Source: Fodinibacter sp963800505 (GTDB lineage: Bacteria > Actinomycetota > Actinomycetes > Actinomycetales > Dermatophilaceae). Taken from it: DNA of 64,000 nt. Position numbers and translations under genes: made by a program. The stretch spans positions 434,001-498,000 of the forward strand of contig CAWDBL010000037.1 in NCBI GenBank assembly GCA_963800505.1. Reading direction: 5' to 3'. Shown here piece after piece: positions 42,993-51,500 of this stretch (position 1 is the stretch's first letter; every line of letters begins with the position of its first letter). A model generated the notes under the pieces. The model saw only the letters and a list, made by a program, of their open reading frames with translations. It had not been told where the DNA came from and did not search any database.

Positions 42993-44507
42993 ATGCCCCG
43001 CACGACCCGCAGACTCTGGGCCGCTCTCGCGGCCACTGCCGCGGTGGTCTGCGTCGCGCCGTGGGCTCACGCCTCACCACCGGCGGCTCCTGCCGGGCCT
43101 GCCGCCTGCGGCACCCGGGTGAACGACACCCACGCCCTGCTGGCCGAGTGCATCACCGTCGCCGGGGTGCGCAAGCACCAGGCTGCGCTGCAGCGGGTCG
43201 CCGACGCCCACCACGGCACCCGGGTCTCGGGGTCCTCGGGCTACGACGCGTCGGTCGACTACGTGGTGCAGCGGCTGAAGGCGGCGGGCTACACCCCCGA
43301 CGTGCGGGCGTTCACCTTCACCACCTTCGTCTCGCTGAGGCCGGCGGTGCTGCAGCGGGTCGGCCCGGCTCCCGCCGGCCCGGTGAAGAACACGATCCTC
43401 GGCTACTCGGGTGGTGGTGACGTCACCGCCGCGCTCACCACCCTGCCCGCCGCACCGGTCGACGTGACGCCGGGCTGCGACGTCGCCGACTACGGCCGCT
43501 TCCCGGTCGGCACGGTCGCGCTCGTCAGCCGCGGCGGCTGCACCTTCGCCACGAAGGCGCAGAACGCGTATGCCGCGGGGGCGGCCGCCGTCGTCATCGC
43601 CAACAACGTGGCCGGTGAGCTCGACGGCACCCTCGGCGAGGGGTTCGCCCTCGACATCCCCGTCACGTCGGTGACCCAGGCGGTCGGCGCCGAGCTGGCG
43701 GCCACGAACGGTGCCGAGGTGCACGTGGCCACCTCCACCCTGCGCGGACCGGCCACGACCTACAACGTGCTCGCCGAGACCCGCGGTGGCAACGCCGGCA
43801 ACGTGGTCATGGCCGGCGCGCACCTCGACTCGGTCAACGCCGGGCCCGGCAGCAACGACAACGCCTCCGGGGCGGCCGCCCTGCTCGAGGTCGCCGAGCA
43901 GCTGGCCCGGGTCGACCCGCTCAACCGGGTGCGCTTCGCCTGGTGGGGTGGTGAGGAGTCCACCCTGGTCGGCTCCACCCGCTACGTCACCGGTCTCACC
44001 GACGAGGAGCGCGACAAGGTCGCGCTCTACCTCAACGTCGACATGGTCGGGTCGCCCAACCCGGTGTTCTTCGTCCACGACGGCGACGACTCCGACGCCA
44101 TCGGCGCCGGGCCGGGCCCGAGCGGCTCGGACCGCATCGAGCAGACGTTCGAGGCGTTCTTCGCGCAGCGGCGCCTGCCGGTCAAGGGCACCGACCTCGA
44201 CGGCCGCTCCGACTACGGCCCGTTCCTGCGGGCCGGCATCCCGTCCGGTGGCCTCTTCTCCGGGGGTGACGGCATCAAGACGCCGCAGGAGGCCACGCTC
44301 TGGGGCGGCACCGCGGGCAAGCCCTACGACCCCTGCTACCACCGGGCCTGCGACACGCTCGACAACGTCGACCTGCGTGCGCTCGACGTCAACGCCGACG
44401 CCCTCGGGTTCGCGGTCCTGCAGTACGCCATGAACACCTCCGACATCAACGGCATCCCGGGCGATGTCGGCTTCCCGGTGGTCCCGACGCCCGACCCCGG
44501 CGGCTGA
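42993..44507 (+). CDS. Secreted M28 family zinc aminopeptidase with PA domain
   Basis: The start at ATG 42993 follows GGAG and gives 504 aa with a signal peptide (LWAALAATAAVVCVAPWAHA). A protease-associated domain lies at about 140-250 (YGRFPVGTVALVSRGGCTFA, AAAVVIANNVAGELDG). The M28 domain follows with the metal sites GAHLDSVNAGPGSNDNASGA (His and bridging Asp), WWGGEESTLVGS (Glu), YLNVDMVG (Asp) and the final His in CYHRACDTLDN. It probably removes N-terminal residues from peptides outside the cell. About 265 bp upstream hold no gene; I see no strong promoter there. Confidence 0.94.
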   Translation: MPRTTRRLWAALAATAAVVCVAPWAHASPPAAPAGPAACGTRVNDTHALLAECITVAGVRKHQAALQRVADAHHGTRVSGSSGYDASVDYVVQRLKAAGYTPDVRAFTFTTFVSLRPAVLQRVGPAPAGPVKNTILGYSGGGDVTAALTTLPAAPVDVTPGCDVADYGRFPVGTVALVSRGGCTFATKAQNAYAAGAAAVVIANNVAGELDGTLGEGFALDIPVTSVTQAVGAELAATNGAEVHVATSTLRGPATTYNVLAETRGGNAGNVVMAGAHLDSVNAGPGSNDNASGAAALLEVAEQLARVDPLNRVRFAWWGGEESTLVGSTRYVTGLTDEERDKVALYLNVDMVGSPNPVFFVHDGDDSDAIGAGPGPSGSDRIEQTFEAFFAQRRLPVKGTDLDGRSDYGPFLRAGIPSGGLFSGGDGIKTPQEATLWGGTAGKPYDPCYHRACDTLDNVDLRALDVNADALGFAVLQYAMNTSDINGIPGDVGFPVVPTPDPGG

Positions 44508-44602
44508 GCCGGTCCTCCACGGGCGCCGAACCGGCGCGCGCACGGCATCCGGCGGTGGCGCCCACACGGCATACCCGCTGGTAACCGGGCCAATGTCACA
44601 CC

Positions 44603-44621
44603 TGACTAAGGTTCGCCTGCC
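44603..44621 (+). promoter_or_regulatory. Weak DtxR/IdeR-like box upstream of sdhC
   Basis: TGACTAAGGTTCGCCTGCC partly matches the 19-bp iron box TTAGGTTAGGCTAACCTAA, best in AAGGTT-GCCT. It lies about 40 bp before the sdhC start. Control of succinate dehydrogenase by iron is known in actinobacteria; this match is degenerate and could be chance. Confidence 0.3.
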
Positions 44622-44658
44622 CTCGCCTCACCCCAGACCGCTGGTTAGGATCCGATCC

Positions 44659-45363
44659 GTGGCCACAACGACAGCACCATCGCGTCCCGCGTCGGCCCGC
44701 CGCACCACCATCGCCCTCAAGGTCCTCATGGCAGGGACCGGGCTGGTGTTCGTCGGGTTCGTCCTGCTCCACATGTACGGCAACCTGAAGCTGCTGTCGG
44801 GTGAGGCGAGCTTCAACACCTACGCCGAGCACCTGCGCACCTTCGGCGAACCGATCCTGCCGCGCAGCGGTCTGCTGTGGATCCTGCGCGTCGTGCTGAT
44901 CCTCTCCCTGGTCGGCCACCTCTACGCCGGCCTGAAGCTGTGGGCCCTGGCGGGCACCGCCCGCCGCACGCGCTACTCCGCGGCCCGCACGGCCATCCGC
45001 ACCAAGTGGATGCGGTGGGGCGGTATCGCCCTGCTGCTCTTCCTCATCTGGCACCTGCTGCAGTTCACGATCGTCAAGATCTCGGTGAACCCCGACGCGC
45101 AGGGCCCGAACGTCGTCAACAACCCGTACCAGCTCGTCGTGGCGAGCTTCGAGGTGCCGTGGATGACGATCATCTACGTGCTGGCGATGGGCGCGCTCGC
45201 GCTGCACCTCGCGCACGGCACCTTCAGCGCCCAGCAGACGCTGGGCTGGACCGGCACCCCGGCCGCCTACGGGCGCGCCAAGGCCATCGGCTACACCCTG
45301 GCCGCCGTCATCGCGGTCGGGTTCATCATCCCGCCGCTCGCGATCCTCTTCGGCCTGATCTAG
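44659..45363 (+). CDS. sdhC: Succinate dehydrogenase cytochrome b subunit (type B, b558)
   Basis: The 234-aa subunit has five transmembrane helices and binds heme b, passing electrons to menaquinone. Features include KVLMAGTGLVFVGFVLLHMY, GLLWILRVVLILSLVGHLYA, IALLLFLIWHLLQFTIVKIS and TIIYVLAMGALALHLAHGTF, with four conserved His residues (LLHMYGN, VGHLYAG, IWHLLQF, LHLAHG) as heme ligands. The start is GTG 44659 rather than upstream codons, because an AGGA lies at the right distance. It is 12 bp before sdhA. Confidence 0.95.
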   Translation: MATTTAPSRPASARRTTIALKVLMAGTGLVFVGFVLLHMYGNLKLLSGEASFNTYAEHLRTFGEPILPRSGLLWILRVVLILSLVGHLYAGLKLWALAGTARRTRYSAARTAIRTKWMRWGGIALLLFLIWHLLQFTIVKISVNPDAQGPNVVNNPYQLVVASFEVPWMTIIYVLAMGALALHLAHGTFSAQQTLGWTGTPAAYGRAKAIGYTLAAVIAVGFIIPPLAILFGLI

Positions 45364-45375
45364 TGAGGCACTGAC

Positions 45376-47376
45376 ATGACCGACACCACCGTGAACGCGG
45401 GCATCGCCCACCGGCTCTACACCGAGGGCGACCCGGTCGCCGACGCCAAGGCGCCGGGCGGCCCGATCGCCGAGAAGTGGACCACGCGCAAGTTCGAGGC
45501 GGCCCTGGTCAACCCGGCCAACCGCCGCAAGCTCGACGTCATCATCGTCGGCACCGGCCTGGCCGGCGGGGCCGCGGCCGCGACCCTGGGCGAGGCCGGC
45601 TACAACGTGAAGTCGTTCTGCTTCCAGGACAGCCCCCGGCGCGCGCACTCCATCGCCGCCCAGGGCGGCATCAACGCCGCGAAGAACTACAAGGAGGACG
45701 GCGACTCCACCTACCGGCTCTTCTACGACACGGTCAAGGGCGGCGACTACCGCGCCCGCGAGACCAACGTCTACCGGCTCGCCGAGGTGAGCGCCAACAT
45801 CATCGACCAGTGCGTCGCGCAGGGCGTCCCGTTCGCCCGCGAGTACGGCGGCCTGCTCGACAACCGCTCGTTCGGTGGCGTGCAGGTCTCCCGCACCTTC
45901 TACGCCCGCGGCCAGACCGGCCAGCAGCTGCTGATCGGCGCCTACCAGGCCATGGAGCGCCAGGTCGCCGCCGGCACCGTGCAGCAGTACAGCCGGCACG
46001 AGATGCTCGAGCTGGTCGTCGCCGACGGCCGGGCGCGCGGCATCATCGCCCGTGACCTCGTCACCGGGGAGATCGAGACCCACCTCGCGGATGCCGTCGT
46101 GCTCGCCTCTGGCGGTTACGGCAACGTCTTCTACCTGTCCACCAACGCGATGGGGTCCAACGTCACGGCCACCTGGCGCGCGCACCGCAAGGGCGCCCAC
46201 ATGGCCAACCCCTGCTACACGCAGATCCACCCGACCTGCATCCCGGTGTCGGGCGACCACCAGAGCAAGCTGACCCTGATGTCGGAGTCGCTGCGCAACG
46301 ACGGCCGGATCTGGGTGCCCAAGAACCGCGACGACTGCGACAAGGACCCCCGCCAGATCCCCGAGGGCGACCGCGACTACTACCTCGAGCGCATCTACCC
46401 CAGCTTCGGCAACCTCGTGCCCCGCGACATCGCCTCGCGCCAGGCGAAGAACGTCTGCGACGAGGGTCGCGGTGTCGGCCCGCTCGTGGGCGACTTCCGC
46501 CGCGGCGTCTACCTCGACTTCACCGACGCCATCGACCGCCTGGGCAAGGCGGCCGTCGAGGCCAAGTACGGCAACCTGTTCGACATGTACGCCCGGATCA
46601 CCGGGGAGAACCCGTACGAGGTGCCGATGCGCATCTATCCCGCCGTGCACTACGTCATGGGCGGGCTGTGGGTCGACTACGACCTGCAGTCGACCATCCC
46701 CGGCCTGTTCGTCACCGGCGAGGCCAACTTCTCCGACCACGGCGCGAACCGGCTCGGCGCCTCGGCGCTGATGCAGGGCCTGGCCGACGGTTACTTCGTG
46801 CTGCCGAACACCATCCGCGACTACCTGTCCAAGGGCCCGTTCACACCGCTGTCGGTCGACGACCCCGCGGTGGCCGAGGCGCGCACCTCGGTCGAGGCGC
46901 GCACCACGCGGTTCCTCGCGATCAACGGTGAGCGCAGCGTCGACTCCTTCCACAAGGAGCTCGGCAACATCATGTGGGAGTACTGCGGCATGGAGCGCAA
47001 CGAGGAGGGCCTGCTCAAGGCCATCGACCTCATCCGCGGCCTGCGCGAGGAGTTCTGGCGCAACGTGCGCGTGCTCGGCGCCGCCGACACCCTCAACCAG
47101 AGCCTCGAGAAGGCCGGCCGGGTGGCCGACTTCCTCGAGCTCGGTGAGCTGATGTGCATCGACGCGCTGCACCGCCGCGAGTCGTGCGGCGGTCACTTCC
47201 GGACCGAGAGCCAGACCGAGGACGGTGAGGCCCTGCGCAACGACGACGACTTCCTCTACGTCGCGGCCTGGGAGTTCACCGGCGGTGACGGGGACGGCGA
47301 CATGAGCGCCCCCGTGCTGCACAAGGAGGACCTCGCCTACGAAGCCATCGAGTTGAAGCAGCGGAGCTACAAGTGA
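45376..47376 (+). CDS. sdhA: Succinate dehydrogenase/fumarate reductase flavoprotein subunit
   Basis: The 666-aa subunit oxidises succinate with covalently bound FAD. The N-terminal dinucleotide site is VIIVGTGLAGGAAAATLGEA, the flavinylated His lies in RRAHSIAAQGGINAAKNYKE, and substrate-site motifs include QIHPTC, NLVPRDIASRQAKNVCDEGR and HYVMGGLWVDYDLQSTIPGL followed by VTGEANFSDHGANRLG. The length, about 80 residues over E. coli SdhA, is typical for type-B enzymes. It lies between sdhC and sdhB. Confidence 0.97.
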   Translation: MTDTTVNAGIAHRLYTEGDPVADAKAPGGPIAEKWTTRKFEAALVNPANRRKLDVIIVGTGLAGGAAAATLGEAGYNVKSFCFQDSPRRAHSIAAQGGINAAKNYKEDGDSTYRLFYDTVKGGDYRARETNVYRLAEVSANIIDQCVAQGVPFAREYGGLLDNRSFGGVQVSRTFYARGQTGQQLLIGAYQAMERQVAAGTVQQYSRHEMLELVVADGRARGIIARDLVTGEIETHLADAVVLASGGYGNVFYLSTNAMGSNVTATWRAHRKGAHMANPCYTQIHPTCIPVSGDHQSKLTLMSESLRNDGRIWVPKNRDDCDKDPRQIPEGDRDYYLERIYPSFGNLVPRDIASRQAKNVCDEGRGVGPLVGDFRRGVYLDFTDAIDRLGKAAVEAKYGNLFDMYARITGENPYEVPMRIYPAVHYVMGGLWVDYDLQSTIPGLFVTGEANFSDHGANRLGASALMQGLADGYFVLPNTIRDYLSKGPFTPLSVDDPAVAEARTSVEARTTRFLAINGERSVDSFHKELGNIMWEYCGMERNEEGLLKAIDLIRGLREEFWRNVRVLGAADTLNQSLEKAGRVADFLELGELMCIDALHRRESCGGHFRTESQTEDGEALRNDDDFLYVAAWEFTGGDGDGDMSAPVLHKEDLAYEAIELKQRSYK

Positions 47377-47434
47377 CCACCCCAGAAAGTTCTACGTTCC
47401 TTCGTCCCTCCGATACTTTCCGGGGGCCCCGATC

Positions 47435-48178
47435 ATGAACCTCACCCTGAAGATCTGGCGTCAAGCCGGCCCGCGCCACACCGGCGGGCTCGTGACCTAC
47501 AAGGTCAAGGAGATCAGCCCCGACATGAGCTTCCTCGAGATGCTCGACCTGCTCAACGAGCAGCTCAACGCCAAGGGCGAGGAGCCGATCGCGTTCGACT
47601 CCGACTGCCGCGAGGGCATCTGCGGCAGCTGCGGCCTGATGATCTCCGGCCACGCGCACGGCCCCGAGAAGACCACCACCTGCCAGCTGCACATGCGCAG
47701 CTTCAGCGACGGTGAGGTCATCACCATCGAGCCGTGGCGGGCCAGCGCCTTCCCGGTGATCAAGGACCTCGTCGTCGACCGCGGCGCCTTCGACCGGATC
47801 ATCCAGGCCGGCGGCTACATCTCGGTCAACACCGGGTCGGCCCCCGACGCCCACGCGACCCCGGTGCCGAAGCCGAACGCCGACCGCGCCTTCCAGGCGG
47901 CCGAGTGCATCTCCTGCGGCGCCTGCGTCGCGGCGTGCCCCAACGCCAGCGCGATGCTGTTCATGGGCGCCAAGGTCACCCACCTCGCCGAGCTGCCCCA
48001 GGGCCAGCCCGAGCGGATGTCGCGCGTGGTGAAGATGGTCGACCAGCACGACGCCGAGGGCTTCGGTGGCTGCACCAACATCGGCGCCTGCTCGGTCGCG
48101 TGCCCGAAGGGCATCCCGCAGGACGTCATCTCCACCCTCAACCACGACCTGATGAAGGCGTGGCGCTCCGGCGGCTGA
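47435..48178 (+). CDS. sdhB: Succinate dehydrogenase iron-sulfur subunit
   Basis: The 247-aa subunit carries three clusters: the 2Fe-2S site DCREGICGSCGLMISGHAHG with a later Cys in TTTCQLH, the 4Fe-4S site ECISCGACVAACPNA and the 3Fe-4S site CTNIGACSVACPKGIPQDVI. It relays electrons from FAD to heme b. The start is ATG 47435; the 58-bp gap after sdhA holds no further gene. A strong hairpin ends the operon. No separate SdhD is present or needed in the type-B enzyme. Confidence 0.97.
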   Translation: MNLTLKIWRQAGPRHTGGLVTYKVKEISPDMSFLEMLDLLNEQLNAKGEEPIAFDSDCREGICGSCGLMISGHAHGPEKTTTCQLHMRSFSDGEVITIEPWRASAFPVIKDLVVDRGAFDRIIQAGGYISVNTGSAPDAHATPVPKPNADRAFQAAECISCGACVAACPNASAMLFMGAKVTHLAELPQGQPERMSRVVKMVDQHDAEGFGGCTNIGACSVACPKGIPQDVISTLNHDLMKAWRSGG

Positions 48179-48194
48179 GCCGGATTGGTTGCAC

Positions 48195-48228
48195 GTGAGG
48201 CCCGCCGCCCGCATGCGGCGGGCCTCAC
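48195..48228 (+). terminator. sdhCAB operon terminator
   Basis: GTGAGGCCCGCCGC (48195-48208) and GCGGCGGGCCTCAC (48215-48228) pair perfectly around a 6-nt loop, 16 bp after the sdhB stop. Confidence 0.9.
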
Positions 48229-48252
48229 GGCGTCTTGGGGGGTGTACCGAGT

Positions 48253-48320
48253 TCGACCTATCGGTCACACTCAGGTACGCGGGCCCTGTCCCGACGTCGA
48301 CCAACTGGTCACATCGGGGA
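48253..48320. repeat. Two divergent copies of the 43-44-bp dyad repeat
   Basis: TCGACCTATCGGTCACA (48253-48269) and TCGACCAACTGGTCACA (48297-48313) are the reverse complement of TGTGACC-N4-GGTCGA found in the array at 3381-3483. Their spacing is 44 bp, the intervening sequence aligns with the 43-bp unit at many positions, and TCGGGGACG follows. As at 3.4 kb, the array lies against the 3' end of a minus-strand membrane-protein gene. Confidence 0.75.
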
Positions 48321-48323
48321 CGA

Positions 48324-49067
48324 TCAGAGCCAGGACAGGTGGTCCCTGAGCAGTGCGTAGCCGACGAAGGCCACGACGTCGAGGATGGTGTGCGCGACGA
48401 CCAGCGGCATGACCCGTTTCGTGCGCGTGTAGAACCAGCCGAAGATGACGCCCATCACCACGTTGCCGACGAACCCGCCGAAGCCCTGGTAGAGGTGGTA
48501 GCTGCCGCGGATGAGCGCGCTGGTGACGATGATCCGCCACTTGCCCCAGCCGACCGAGCCCCAGCGGCTGAAGAGGTAGCCCACCATGATGACCTCTTCG
48601 AGCACCGCGTTCTGGGCGGCGGCGAGCACCAGCACGGGCACGGTCCACCAGGCGCCGGCGAGGTTGGCCGCGGCGATGGTGGTGTTGAGGTCGAAGGCCT
48701 TGGCGGCCGCGTAGAGCGCCAGGCCCGGCAGCCCGATGGCGGCGGCGAGCAGGGCGCCGCGCCACAGGTCCTGCCAGGGGCGGCGCAGGTCGAAGCCCAT
48801 GGTGTGCGGCTCGTTCGGGTCGTCGCGCCGCAGCAGGTGCAGGGCGAGCAGCACCGGCACCAGGGCGATGACGATGCCGACGAGCTGGTAGGTCAGGTCG
48901 AGCCAGGGGCGGTCGGGCGTGACCGAGTTGTTCATCGAGGTGGTCTGCGACCCCAGCGACTGCGCCAGGGTCAGCTTGTCGATGATGCGCAGGATCGACC
49001 AGACCGCCGAGGCGCCGAGGGAGACACCGAGGACGAGCCAGGTCTCGGTGAGGTTCCTGCGCCGCAT
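48324..49067 (-). CDS. CPBP family intramembrane glutamic endopeptidase
   Basis: The 247-aa protein has about seven transmembrane helices. The CPBP (Abi/CAAX-like) signature is present: NAVLEEVIMVGYLFSRW with the paired Glu (motif 1), RGSYHLYQGFGGFVGNVVMG with the motif 2 His and motif 3 Asn, and VVAHTILDVVAFVGYALL with the last His. Such proteases process prenylated proteins in eukaryotes; in bacteria roles range from bacteriocin self-immunity to signalling, and nothing here defines the substrate. Confidence 0.93.
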   Translation of the reverse strand: MRRRNLTETWLVLGVSLGASAVWSILRIIDKLTLAQSLGSQTTSMNNSVTPDRPWLDLTYQLVGIVIALVPVLLALHLLRRDDPNEPHTMGFDLRRPWQDLWRGALLAAAIGLPGLALYAAAKAFDLNTTIAAANLAGAWWTVPVLVLAAAQNAVLEEVIMVGYLFSRWGSVGWGKWRIIVTSALIRGSYHLYQGFGGFVGNVVMGVIFGWFYTRTKRVMPLVVAHTILDVVAFVGYALLRDHLSWL

Positions 49068-49141
49068 GGTGGCGAGCGTACGGCGCCCCTCCGTGAGCCG
49101 GCCGGGAACTCGCTGGACGTCACCTGCGTGCAGCGTCGCCC

Positions 49142-49639
49142 ATGACCTCGCTCGACATCGCGGGCACGGCCGACGGCTCCAACCAGAAGCTCGAGGTGGG
49201 CCTCGGCAAGGGCAAGGCCGAGATCCTCACCGTCAGCGGCAAGTACCACATGTCGGGCGACAAGGCGTTCTGGACCGAGCAGACCGGCGACAGCAAGGCC
49301 GCCAAGCTGCTCGTCGGCAAGTACGCGCAGATCAGTGCGGCCGACGCCAAGGACCTCGGCGACCTCACCCTGGGCGCGATGCTCAAGGAGATGTTCTCCG
49401 AGAAGCAGCTGTCCACGCTCGAGAAGCTCACCTCCTCGGTCGAGACCCGCACCGAGGACGGCGCCAAGGTGTGGGTCGCGAGCGACGGCTCGGGCAGCGA
49501 GATCTGGGTCGACCCCGAGACCGAGCGGCTCGTGAAGATCGCCATCGCCGGCGACCAGGCCGGTGCGCTGACCTTCGACTCGTGGGATGCCGTGAAGAAG
49601 GTGAAGGCGCCGCCCGCCAAGCAGGTCGTCAAGTCCTGA
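49142..49639 (+). CDS. LppX/LprG-like domain protein lacking a signal peptide (truncated paralogue)
   Basis: The 165-aa product begins MTSLDIAGTADGSNQKLEVG and aligns along its length with the lipoprotein encoded at 50727-51494: DGSNQK versus NGSNQK, SGKYHMSGDKAFWTEQTGD versus GTDYWMGGDEAHWADVTG, LVGKYAQIS versus LVGKYAPVT, and DSWDAVKKVKAPPAKQVV versus SDWGRATTFIQPPPDRVV. The signal peptide, lipobox and first 60 or so residues present in the other copy are missing. Only 74 bp separate it from the divergent CPBP start, with no room for them. It may be a 5'-truncated duplicate or use an unseen start. Confidence 0.7.
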   Translation: MTSLDIAGTADGSNQKLEVGLGKGKAEILTVSGKYHMSGDKAFWTEQTGDSKAAKLLVGKYAQISAADAKDLGDLTLGAMLKEMFSEKQLSTLEKLTSSVETRTEDGAKVWVASDGSGSEIWVDPETERLVKIAIAGDQAGALTFDSWDAVKKVKAPPAKQVVKS

Positions 49640-49712
49640 GCGGCTGTTCGTCAGCCCCGGCCGCCGGCCGCCGGCCGCCGGCTCGGGCGCGAGCCGCGTC
49701 CGGCCGGCGGCC

Positions 49713-49901
49713 TCAGTGCGCGGCGGCGGGGTGCAGGTAGTAGGTGGGGATGCTCAGCGAGCGGCGCAGCCGGTCGGTGCGGTTGACCCGCAGGGCGGGC
49801 ACGACGAACGCGACGGTGAGGCCGAGCACGACGACGGTGCTGACCACCATGGTGACGAGCAGCGCGGTGGCGATGGTGGCGAGGCCGGTGATGGGACCCA
49901 T
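49713..49901 (-). CDS. Small single-span membrane protein (62 aa)
   Basis: The ATG at 49901 is preceded by AAAGGAAC and gives MGPITGLATIATALLVTMVV then STVVVLGLTVAFVVPALRVN, a long hydrophobic helix (about residues 8-36), followed by a basic cytoplasmic tail ending PTYYLHPAAAH. Longer frames upstream lack a ribosome binding site. It is divergent from a TetR-family gene and a clear dyad lies directly upstream, so it is probably the regulator's target. Its function is unknown. Confidence 0.75.
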   Translation of the reverse strand: MGPITGLATIATALLVTMVVSTVVVLGLTVAFVVPALRVNRTDRLRRSLSIPTYYLHPAAAH

Positions 49902-49911
49902 GAGGTGTTCC

Positions 49912-49947
49912 TTTCTACGGATGTAGAGGATTCTACACCAGTAGAAA
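49912..49947. promoter_or_regulatory. Double dyad, likely operator of the TetR-family regulator
   Basis: The sequence contains CTACGGATGTAG (49915-49926) and TTCTACACCAGTAGAA (49931-49946), two palindromes sharing the half-site CTAC/GTAG. They lie 11-45 bp upstream of the 62-aa gene start, in the gap to the divergent TetR gene. Confidence 0.65.
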
Positions 49948-50104
49948 CACGGCCTACCGCCCTGCTGTTCCCGGGCAGGCTGTACTGGACACGAAATCTC
50001 CTGGGTCGAAGGGCCGGGTGGCCGGTGGGTGCGTGTCCATGACACGCCTCGCCTCTTGCGCCGTGCTTGAGCGGTGCTTGGGCGCCAGGCGACACAATGG
50101 CGGG

Positions 50105-50710
50105 GTGACGCCCACCAGCCCCGCCGCCACCTCCGGCATCCGCGGTGGGCGCCGGGCCGAGCTGCTCGAGGCGGCGGTCGACGTCGTCGCGGAGTCCGGG
50201 CTGCGGGGGCTGACGCACCGCGCGGTCGACGCGCGGGCCGGCCTGCCCGAGGGCACCTGCTCGGCCTACCTGCGCACCCGCCTGGCCCTGCTCGTCGCCC
50301 TCACCGAGCACGTCGGTGGCCTGCTCGCCCGCGACGTCGACGCCATGGCCGGGTCGGCCGCCCCGCACGCCGAGGACCCCGACGCGGTCGCGCAGGCGGT
50401 CACCGACCTGCTGCTGCGCTGGCTGCGCCGCCCCGAGATCGTGCGCACCCAGGCCGAGCTCGCCCTCGAGGCCGCCCGCCGCCCCGAGCTGATGGACGTC
50501 TTCGACCCGTGGCGCCAGGGACTGGTGCGCGTGGTCGAGGAGCTGGTGCGGTGTGCCGGGCGCGAGGACCCGGCGCTGCGCGCCGCGGTCGGCGTGGCCG
50601 CCATCGAGGGAGTGCTCGCGACCGCCATCCGGATGCCGTCCGCCCGCCGGCCCGCGTTCGTGCGCGCCGCCGTGCCCCTCGTGGTGCGCGGCCTGCACGT
50701 GACCGGATGA
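50105..50710 (+). CDS. TetR family transcriptional regulator
   Basis: From GTG 50105 the 201-aa protein has an N-terminal helix-turn-helix (RRAELLEAAVDVVAESGLRG, LTHRAVDARAGLPEGTCSAY, LRTRLALLVALTEHV) and an all-helical ligand domain (AQAVTDLLLRWLRRPEIVRT, ELALEAARRPELMDVFDPWR). The ligand is unknown. It faces the 62-aa membrane protein gene across 203 bp containing a double dyad, and is 16 bp before the lipoprotein gene. Confidence 0.9.
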   Translation: MTPTSPAATSGIRGGRRAELLEAAVDVVAESGLRGLTHRAVDARAGLPEGTCSAYLRTRLALLVALTEHVGGLLARDVDAMAGSAAPHAEDPDAVAQAVTDLLLRWLRRPEIVRTQAELALEAARRPELMDVFDPWRQGLVRVVEELVRCAGREDPALRAAVGVAAIEGVLATAIRMPSARRPAFVRAAVPLVVRGLHVTG

Positions 50711-50726
50711 CCGGAAGGAGGGCACG

Positions 50727-51494
50727 ATGCTGACCTACCCCGGGCGCGGGGCCGTGCGCCTCCTGGCCGTCGCCCTGGTCGCGGCCGGCGCGCTGCTCGC
50801 CGGGTGCACCGGTGACGGTGGGCGCGCGGCATCCGGCCCGGCATCCGGCGCGGCGTCCACCACCACGAGCCCCACGGCCACGCCCAGCCCGTCGGCCCCC
50901 TCGGTGGCCGACGTCTACCGCGACGCCCGCACCGCTGCCCTGTCGGCGGAGTCGGGGCATGCGGTGGGCACCGTCACCAGCGACGGCACGCAGCTGCGCA
51001 TCGACGTCGAGGGCCTGGCCAACGGCTCGAACCAGAAGGTGCTCATCACGACGCCGAAGAGGGGCGTCGCCGAGGTGCTCACGGTCGGCACCGACTACTG
51101 GATGGGCGGCGACGAGGCGCACTGGGCCGATGTCACGGGCAAGCCCGAGGCCGCCACGGCGCTGGTGGGCAAGTACGCCCCGGTCACGCGGGGCGACGCG
51201 ACCGAGCTCGGGGCGTTCACGCTGCGCTCCATCCTCACCGACGCCTTCGCCCAGCCCGACCTGGCGGTCCTGGAGTCCGACACCGGGGCGGCCACCGAGA
51301 CCGAGGTCGACGGGCAGCCGGCCTACGTGCTCGGCGCTGAGGGTGGGGCACGGCTCTGGGTGGCGGCCGACGGCAGCAGCGCCCTGCTGCGCTACGTCGG
51401 CCCGAAGGGCGCGCCGGCCGACCTCACCTTCTCGGACTGGGGGCGCGCCACGACGTTCATCCAGCCGCCGCCGGACCGCGTCGTGGAGCGCTGA
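50727..51494 (+). CDS. Lipoprotein, LppX/LprG-like domain
   Basis: ATG 50727 follows GGAAGGAG. The 255-aa protein has a signal peptide with lipobox LLAGC, a Ser/Thr/Pro linker and a domain running from ADVYRDARTAALSAESGHAV to DLTFSDWGRATTFIQPP. The antiparallel-sheet pattern resembles the LppX/LprG (LolA-like) lipid-carrier fold, but this is by eye only. The truncated paralogue at 49142-49639 lies 1.1 kb upstream. Expression may be coupled to the TetR gene just before it. Confidence 0.85.
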   Translation: MLTYPGRGAVRLLAVALVAAGALLAGCTGDGGRAASGPASGAASTTTSPTATPSPSAPSVADVYRDARTAALSAESGHAVGTVTSDGTQLRIDVEGLANGSNQKVLITTPKRGVAEVLTVGTDYWMGGDEAHWADVTGKPEAATALVGKYAPVTRGDATELGAFTLRSILTDAFAQPDLAVLESDTGAATETEVDGQPAYVLGAEGGARLWVAADGSSALLRYVGPKGAPADLTFSDWGRATTFIQPPPDRVVER

Positions 51495-51500
51495 CCGGCG

